Below are positions 52,669-57,856 of a stretch of DNA of 57,856 nt, one piece after another (position 1 is the first letter of the stretch; every line of letters begins with the position of its first letter). A program made the translations under genes and the position numbers. Under the pieces are notes generated by a model, which was given only the letters and a program-made list of their open reading frames with translations, was not told the DNA's origin and ran no database searches. This DNA comes from Candidatus Kapaibacterium sp. (GTDB lineage Bacteria > Bacteroidota > Ignavibacteria > Kapaibacteriales > Kapaibacteriaceae). The stretch spans positions 1 to 57,856 of the forward strand of contig VERF01000008.1 in NCBI GenBank assembly GCA_018882895.1, written 5' to 3'.

Positions 52669-53745
52669 TCAGCGCTTGTGGATGAAGTAGATGACGATGG
52701 CGATGACCGTCAGACGGATGATCTTGGCTGCCACATCGGGTTTGTCGCGCTTAAGCCCATGCCATGCAAGCATCAGCGCCGAGAACACGGCGCTGACGAG
52801 AACCCAGATCAGAAACGTCAGCCCATAACCAACCTCATGCGTGCCAAGAACGTTGTCCATCCACGGCGCAAGTGAGCCGTAGACGATCAGCAGATGCCCA
52901 ACGTACATGAACAGCGACTCGTTGCCGAGGGTGACAAGGAAACGTCCGACGCGTGTGGTCGGAATGCTGCTCTCCCAGCGGTAGAGAATTCCCAGCAGCA
53001 GAAGCGTCGCGAAAACACGAAACAGCAGGCCCTCCGGTGATCGCCACCAGAATCCATCCCATGGCATGCTGGGACCATAGAGCAGATTCAGGAAAAGCAC
53101 CACCGGCCCGACAAGCCCCATGACAATGAACAGGCGGGCAAGTCGGTCTCGATCCGACGTTTGCATGAACCATCCCGTGACGGCGGCACCGGTGAAGAGG
53201 TAACCGCTCCATGGTAGCAGAGGGAACTGACTCAGCTCGCTCTTTGGCACCATCCACGAGATGCTGAAGATGATCGCAGCGATGACGCCATAGGCGATGG
53301 TAGCGCGTGAAAGGTCACGCAGTACAAGGAAGACACCCAGGGCAGCCAGCGATGCGTAGACGATAACATGCAAGACGTCCAGTTGCGCCCACTTCATCCA
53401 CGTAGAGGCTGGTGCATGAAGCATTTGTCCGAGCGAGTAGATCGGTGCGTGCAGCAGGTATGCGCAGAAGAGCACAAAGCTCAGACGGCGCAGATATGTC
53501 ATGAGCTCAGGTCCAAACTCAAGGTACTTCGTGCCGCGCCGTGACAGAGCGATCCAAAGTCCGGCGCCGGCACAGAATATGAACGTCGGTGCCACATAGC
53601 CGTTGGACAGGTTGAGGATGTTGAAGAACATCGATTGACGAAGCTGCGGGTCGAGGATCACATTGGTAACGTGAACCTGGATCATCCACAGCACGGCGAT
53701 GCCACGTGCGGCATCAAGAAAGGCAAAGCGCTGTGTAGCAGCCAT
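52669..53745 (-). CDS. Acyltransferase-3/DUF1624-like multi-pass membrane protein
   Basis: 358 residues from ATG 53745. It starts AATQRFAFLDAARGIAVLWM, with the following IQVHVTN histidine, and has about ten membrane segments; the late LGNESLFMYVGHLLIVYG segment also matches the family. Related in layout to 11578-12735. May acylate a cell-surface sugar. The longer frame to 53958 would cover a small gene and the divergent promoter region and is not used. It begins 2 bp after the stop codon of the 38-residue gene. Confidence 0.75.
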   Translation of the reverse strand: MAATQRFAFLDAARGIAVLWMIQVHVTNVILDPQLRQSMFFNILNLSNGYVAPTFIFCAGAGLWIALSRRGTKYLEFGPELMTYLRRLSFVLFCAYLLHAPIYSLGQMLHAPASTWMKWAQLDVLHVIVYASLAALGVFLVLRDLSRATIAYGVIAAIIFSISWMVPKSELSQFPLLPWSGYLFTGAAVTGWFMQTSDRDRLARLFIVMGLVGPVVLFLNLLYGPSMPWDGFWWRSPEGLLFRVFATLLLLGILYRWESSIPTTRVGRFLVTLGNESLFMYVGHLLIVYGSLAPWMDNVLGTHEVGYGLTFLIWVLVSAVFSALMLAWHGLKRDKPDVAAKIIRLTVIAIVIYFIHKR

Positions 53746-53747
53746 GA

Positions 53748-53864
53748 TCAACGCTCCTCGGGACTGCGTCCGGTGAGTCGACGCCAAAAGCCGATAAGGT
53801 AGGGGGCAAGTAGGATCCCGACCACGATGATCGTACCGATAATGATAAATGGGCGCTGCAGCAT
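53748..53864 (-). CDS. 38-residue membrane protein upstream of acyltransferase-like gene
   Basis: Reads MLQRPFIIIGTIIVVGIL and continues LAPYLIGFWRR, LTGRSPEER, stop. One hydrophobic helix is flanked by basic residues on the cytoplasmic side (Lys/Arg-rich tail). Its stop TGA is followed by TC and then the ATG of the acyltransferase gene, so coupling is likely. No match known to me. Coding is supported by its tight spacing and good membrane-protein composition, but the length is too short to be certain. Confidence 0.5.
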   Translation of the reverse strand: MLQRPFIIIGTIIVVGILLAPYLIGFWRRLTGRSPEER

Positions 53865-53883
53865 GTCGGGAAGATAGGGATGG

Positions 53884-53891
53884 TATTTTTG
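53884..53891 (+). promoter_or_regulatory. -7-like element TATTTTTG for ppx
   Basis: Perfect TAnnTTTG, 17 bases before ATG 53909, leaving room for the GGAG at 53894-53897 in the leader. Confidence 0.4.
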
Positions 53892-53908
53892 ACGGAGAAC
53901 AATACTCC

Positions 53909-55468
53909 ATGAGCAACATCGAAACATCCGGTAAGATCGCAGCCATTGACGTCGGCACGAATTCCTTTCACATGGTCGTGGCCAGCCTTACCGACGCAGG
54001 AATGCTTCGCATCCATGCACGCTCGAAGGACACCGTGAGACTTGGATCGTCTGCGGGCGATATGAAGCGTCTGTCGGATGAGGCCATGGAGCGCGGTCTG
54101 CGCGCGATGGTGCGTCTTGTCGATGAGGCACGTCAGCACGATGCAACCGTGCGGGCCATTGCCACAAGTGCCGTGCGCGAAGCCCTGAACAAGGATGTGT
54201 TTGTAGACCGGGTGTTTAGGCAGACCGGCGTACATATTGACGTGATCCCCGGCATCGAGGAAGGTCGACTCATCTTTCTCGGCGTCCGCAATGCGCTTAG
54301 CATCGCCGATAAGCGAGTGTTCGCGTTCGACATTGGAGGGGGCTCCACCGAGACCATCACCGGACATGATGGCGAGCCCGTCTTCATTCATTCGGCCAAG
54401 CTTGGACACATTCGACTGACGCAAAGGTTCTTCCCCGATGCGACGGTGACCAACGAGCAGATCAATGAATGTCGGGCCTGGATCCGCGGCGAATGGCAGC
54501 CGGCCTTTCAGTCGCACATAGCATATGGGTTCGATGAGGCCATTGCGTGTTCTGGCACCGTCATGGCGCTTGCATCGGTCATCCTTGCTTCTGCCGGACG
54601 TCGCATGCCCGAGACCATGAACGGGTTGACGCTTGGGCGCGACGAGGTTCTTTCGGCCATCGATACTGTGCTTAAGGCCCGGACTCTCGAGCAAAGACTG
54701 GCAATCCCGGGGCTTGATGCGAAGCGTGCCGACGTGATCGTGGCCGGAGCGCTGATGATCGAGTACCTCATTAAGGGGCTTGGCATTTCCTCGCTCACGC
54801 TATCGGGCTACGCGCTTCGGGAGGGGATCGTATTTGACACGGTGCAGCAGGCGCGCGACATCAGTCTGACGCACCACCTGTCTCGTCTGCGGTACCAAAG
54901 CGTCCTGAACGTCTGTGAACTCTACCGCGTCAACCGGCACCATTCCGAACACGTCAAGCATCTGAGCGTTCAGCTCTTTGATGCTCTCATTCCGCTGCAC
55001 GGCATGGGCGACAAGGAGCGGGAGCTTTTGGAGGCGGCAGCGCTTTTGCATGACGTTGGCTACCACATTGCCGCAGACCAGCATCACAAGCATAGCGAGT
55101 ACATCATCCGCAACTGCGTCATGCCCGGCTTTACCACCGACGAGACCGTACTCATCTCATCCATTGCCCGTTACCACCGCAAGAGTCATCCCAAGCGTAA
55201 GCACCCCGTGTTTGCCTCGCTTAGTGGTGCCGACCAGAATCTTGTTGCCGTGCTGGCGTCGATCCTGCGCATCGCCGAGGGTCTGGACCGTCGGCAGCAG
55301 TCCGTTGTCAGGGGGCTGGAGGCACGCATCGGCCCTGACGGCATCGAGATCGTTCTGCAGGTACTAACGGACGTGCCCGACGTGGAGCTTTGGAGCGCCG
55401 AGCGGCGCACCGGGCTTCTGCAGGAGATATTCCGCAGGCCGGTCCGGTTCACCGTCACTCGAATGTGA
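53909..55468 (+). CDS. ppx: Exopolyphosphatase / guanosine pentaphosphatase (Ppx/GppA) with HD domain
   Basis: 519 residues from ATG 53909. N-terminal ASKHA domain with AAIDVGTNSFHMVV (phosphate-1) and FDIGGGSTETI (phosphate-2), typical of Ppx/GppA; a C-terminal HD region with HSEHVKHLSVQL and LLHDVGYH follows. Degrades polyphosphate from the end or converts pppGpp to ppGpp; motifs alone do not decide. The gene stands between a membrane acyltransferase (divergent) and htrA. Confidence 0.92.
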   Translation: MSNIETSGKIAAIDVGTNSFHMVVASLTDAGMLRIHARSKDTVRLGSSAGDMKRLSDEAMERGLRAMVRLVDEARQHDATVRAIATSAVREALNKDVFVDRVFRQTGVHIDVIPGIEEGRLIFLGVRNALSIADKRVFAFDIGGGSTETITGHDGEPVFIHSAKLGHIRLTQRFFPDATVTNEQINECRAWIRGEWQPAFQSHIAYGFDEAIACSGTVMALASVILASAGRRMPETMNGLTLGRDEVLSAIDTVLKARTLEQRLAIPGLDAKRADVIVAGALMIEYLIKGLGISSLTLSGYALREGIVFDTVQQARDISLTHHLSRLRYQSVLNVCELYRVNRHHSEHVKHLSVQLFDALIPLHGMGDKERELLEAAALLHDVGYHIAADQHHKHSEYIIRNCVMPGFTTDETVLISSIARYHRKSHPKRKHPVFASLSGADQNLVAVLASILRIAEGLDRRQQSVVRGLEARIGPDGIEIVLQVLTDVPDVELWSAERRTGLLQEIFRRPVRFTVTRM

Positions 55469-55528
55469 CCGCAATAGAGACCTTTTTCCTTCGTCAGTTC
55501 TGGCCGAATGAATCAACAGGAGCATCAT

Positions 55529-57094
55529 ATGTCACGTCGATCTCTCGGCACCGCCCTTGCCCTCATTGGAGTGGGCGTCGTGGCGGGCGTCATCCTCATG
55601 ACCACTTTTTCGACCAATGCAATCGAGCAGCTGTTTGCTGCCGACATTGAGCTTGGGGCTGCATCGCCCCCTGCCATGGCGCCTGCGGCCGTGAAGGCAC
55701 TCAATGAACAGTTCGTGAACCTTGCCGCTGCCGTCACGCCAACGGTCGTCTCCATCACGGTCAAGTCCGATCGCAAGGGCATGTCCATGCGCGGCATGCC
55801 GGAGGAGTTCTTCCGGTTCTTTGGTCCGGACATGGGCGGACCCAATTCCGAGGAAGAGATGCCACAGCTTCCGGAGTCGGAAGCCGGCGGCTCGGGCGTC
55901 GTCATCACCGGCGACGGCTACGTGGTGACCAACAACCACGTGGTGGAGAATGCCAAGGAAGGGGGCATCACGGTCACAACAACGGACCAGAAGCAGTACA
56001 AGGCAAAGCTGGTCGGGCGCGACCCGCTGACGGACCTTGCCGTGCTGAAGATCGACGGACGATTCTCACCGGCCCACCTGGCGCAACGCTCTGACATTCG
56101 CATTGGCGAATGGGTTGTGGCCGTGGGAAGTCCGCTCGGACTCAAGTCCACCATCACCACGGGTATCATCTCGGCAATGGGCCGCTCGATCGGTATCGTG
56201 GGAACCAACGAAATGGGCAACCAGCGCAGCCGTTATGCAGCTGAGAACTTCATCCAGACGGATGCTGCGATCAATCCCGGCAACTCGGGTGGTGGACTCT
56301 TCAACATCAACGGCAGTCTGGTCGGCATCAACACGGCCATTGCCTCGCAGTCCGGAGTGAATGCCGGCTATGGCTTTGCCATTCCGATCGACATGGTGCG
56401 CAGTGTGGTGCTGGATCTGATCGACGATGGAAAGATCGAGCGCGGATACATCGGTGTTGAGATCACCAGTGTTGACGAGGCAACGGCCAAGGCCGTCGGA
56501 CTCTCAAAGGTCGCCGGCGTAAGCGTCAACAAAATCGTCAAGGGCGGTGCTGCCGAATCAGCGGGCATCGAAGTGGGCGACGTGATCCTGGACGTGGATG
56601 GCAAGAGCGTCAAGACCTCCAGTGATCTGCAGAACGAGATCGTTCTGCGCCGCGCCGGAGACAAGGTAAACCTGAAGATTTGGCGCGATGGACGTGAGAT
56701 CACAAAGTCGGTGAAGCTCAAGGCACCGGACGGCGCGGACGTGGCCTCTCGGTCGACCAATGACGAAGAGAGCAATGCGCCCGCCGATGACTCTGATCCG
56801 GTAACGATCAAGGGGCTTGGCTTTACGGCTGCGGCGCTGACGAGTGAGCAGCGCTCAACCTTCAACGTCAAGCAGGGCGTGTTCGTCAGCAAGGTCGACC
56901 GGTTCGGACAGATGGCCCGCCGTGGCCTGCGTCAGGGCACGGTCATCCTCAAGGCCGATGGTCAGGAGATCAAGTCTCCGTCCCAGCTCAAGCGCGTGAT
57001 CTTTGCCAAGCAGGCCGGTGACGGAATGATGTTCGTCATCAAGGATGCGGACGGATCCAAGCAGGCCATCACCATCGAAGTTCCCGAACTCTGA
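55529..57094 (+). CDS. htrA: HtrA/DegP-type periplasmic serine protease
   Basis: 521 residues from ATG 55529, which has AGGAG 6 nt upstream; ATG 55508 would add 7 residues. N-terminal membrane anchor or signal (LALIGVGVVAGVILMTTF). Protease domain with His137 (TNNHVV), Asp169 (DPLTDLAV) and Ser253 (NPGNSGGGL). Two PDZ domains (about residues 310-410 and 435-520). Degrades or refolds damaged periplasmic proteins. A Met-rich, acidic loop (KGMSMRGMPEEFFRFFG) precedes the protease core. It follows ppx by 60 bp. Confidence 0.95.
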   Translation: MSRRSLGTALALIGVGVVAGVILMTTFSTNAIEQLFAADIELGAASPPAMAPAAVKALNEQFVNLAAAVTPTVVSITVKSDRKGMSMRGMPEEFFRFFGPDMGGPNSEEEMPQLPESEAGGSGVVITGDGYVVTNNHVVENAKEGGITVTTTDQKQYKAKLVGRDPLTDLAVLKIDGRFSPAHLAQRSDIRIGEWVVAVGSPLGLKSTITTGIISAMGRSIGIVGTNEMGNQRSRYAAENFIQTDAAINPGNSGGGLFNINGSLVGINTAIASQSGVNAGYGFAIPIDMVRSVVLDLIDDGKIERGYIGVEITSVDEATAKAVGLSKVAGVSVNKIVKGGAAESAGIEVGDVILDVDGKSVKTSSDLQNEIVLRRAGDKVNLKIWRDGREITKSVKLKAPDGADVASRSTNDEESNAPADDSDPVTIKGLGFTAAALTSEQRSTFNVKQGVFVSKVDRFGQMARRGLRQGTVILKADGQEIKSPSQLKRVIFAKQAGDGMMFVIKDADGSKQAITIEVPEL

Positions 57095-57113
57095 TGAAGC
57101 CGTAGATTAGGGC

Positions 57114-57856
57114 ATGAGTTCCAAGATCATCTCAATCGGCGCCGTCGTCATGATCATCATGACGGCGGCGTTCGTCGTTTCGGCGCAAACCTACCTCGGC
57201 CCGGTCATCGGCACGGTGGTCACCACCTCGTCGCGTGCCGACGTTTCATCATACGGCACACCGAGCCGGTACTTCTATGGCGGTCGTTTGGTGATGCCCG
57301 TGCGTCGGGGCACCGAGCTTGCCATCACGCTCGGCCTCCGTCAGGAGGAAGGGGGCTTCTTGTCGGCCTTCACCAAGAACTCCATAGGCGGCAACCGCGG
57401 CATCGTCGACGTCGTAGAAAATCCAATCAGCGGTCCCAGCGTCGTATCGTCGCTCTCCACCTCTTCCGTTGAACTCAACGCATCGCTGCGCATTCCGCTG
57501 GCGCGGTTCGACACTGCCGGATCGTATCTCGGCGTACACCTCGGGGCCATGGCAGACATGCTGACGTCGGCCGACCAGGTCGATGACTACACGCGCATTC
57601 TGCAGGGCGACAGGGGGCAGATTCCCGACCGTGTGCAGACGACGTATGACTCGCAGATCGGCGGCGGCGCCGTGCTTGGCGCGCTCATGGTGTTAAAGAC
57701 TGACATCGGACGTCTCGTCATCGAGATGTCCTACATCCTGCGTCAGCCCGAAACACTCGCCATTCCTTCGCCCCGCATCGGCGGAGCGAAGGAGCAATAC
57801 GTGGGCTGGCTCGTTGGCAATGGGCTGCGTTTGTCGGCCGGACTCGAGCTCGGACT
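57114..57856 (+). CDS. Exported outer-membrane beta-barrel-like protein (partial, runs off the window)
   Basis: An open frame from ATG 57114 to the window end, 247 codons so far. Signal peptide (VVMIIMTAAFVVSAQ), then repeated amphipathic strands (YFYGGRLVMPVRRGTELAIT, SLRIPLARFDTAGSYLGVHL, IGGGAVLGALMVLKTDIGRL, VIEMSYILR). No stop is reached, so total length and the C-terminus are unknown. Starts 19 bp after htrA and is probably in its operon. Similar in style to porin-like Bacteroidota proteins, but I cannot name the family. Confidence 0.7.
   Translation, partial: MSSKIISIGAVVMIIMTAAFVVSAQTYLGPVIGTVVTTSSRADVSSYGTPSRYFYGGRLVMPVRRGTELAITLGLRQEEGGFLSAFTKNSIGGNRGIVDVVENPISGPSVVSSLSTSSVELNASLRIPLARFDTAGSYLGVHLGAMADMLTSADQVDDYTRILQGDRGQIPDRVQTTYDSQIGGGAVLGALMVLKTDIGRLVIEMSYILRQPETLAIPSPRIGGAKEQYVGWLVGNGLRLSAGLELG

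Overview
The window reads as a stretch of chromosome from a GC-rich member of the Bacteroidota/Chlorobiota superphylum, possibly the Kapabacteria (Ca. Kapaibacterium) side. That placement is inferred, not proven. It rests on at least five large secreted proteins with type IX secretion (T9SS)-type C-terminal domains, a TonB receptor with an N-terminal carboxypeptidase-regulatory-like domain, two proteins with IgGFc-binding-type N-terminal regions, and promoter-like TAnnTTTG elements, which are the Bacteroidota primary-sigma -7 box. The DNA is very gene-dense. I see no phage, insertion sequence, CRISPR array, tRNA or rRNA.

Layout. 1-2700: a small XRE regulator preceded by tandem repeats and a palindrome, a small membrane protein, a propionyl-CoA carboxylase beta subunit, and an unusual repeat block. 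2694-4218: MarR regulator and release factor 1 (minus strand). 4239-10040: plus-strand cell-surface cluster (lipoprotein, T9SS cargo, IgGFc-type protein fused to a beta-barrel, and a lone CcmB). 10037-15919: phytoene desaturase, acyltransferase-3-like membrane protein, TetR, a thioredoxin-fold protein without a CxxC, transaldolase-like aldolase, an MqnA-like protein and a SpoU methyltransferase. 15946-23267: plus-strand operon of a phosphatase, a second IgGFc-type protein with a T9SS tail, CtpA protease, DUF3108 protein and a BadF/NAG-kinase-like protein. 23276-26820: LD-carboxypeptidase and a glycine-rich T9SS cargo. 26811-35934: a nine-gene minus-strand run (trmB, aat, OmpA lipoprotein, class A PBP, FAH hydrolase, two lipoproteins, kmo). 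36030-40353: secD-secF-purA. 40440-57856: giant T9SS proteins, the TonB receptor with its neighbour, a second acyltransferase-3-like protein with a newly noticed 38-residue partner, Ppx/GppA, HtrA, and the start of an outer-membrane protein.

Main theme: envelope building and protein export. Sec (SecDF) and, by inference, T9SS carry the surface proteins out. CtpA, HtrA, PBP1A and LdcA maintain periplasm and wall. Housekeeping genes (prfA, trmB, aat, purA) are interleaved.

The most striking non-gene signal is a 7-mer, AGGGGGC. By hand count it occurs 59 times (38 on plus, 21 on minus), whereas the same core preceded by any other base occurs only about ten times. It lies in all reading frames and in gaps, so it looks like an interspersed genomic signal rather than codon usage. 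I also find -7-like boxes that end 6-8 bases before the start codon of several genes, suggesting leaderless or near-leaderless mRNAs.
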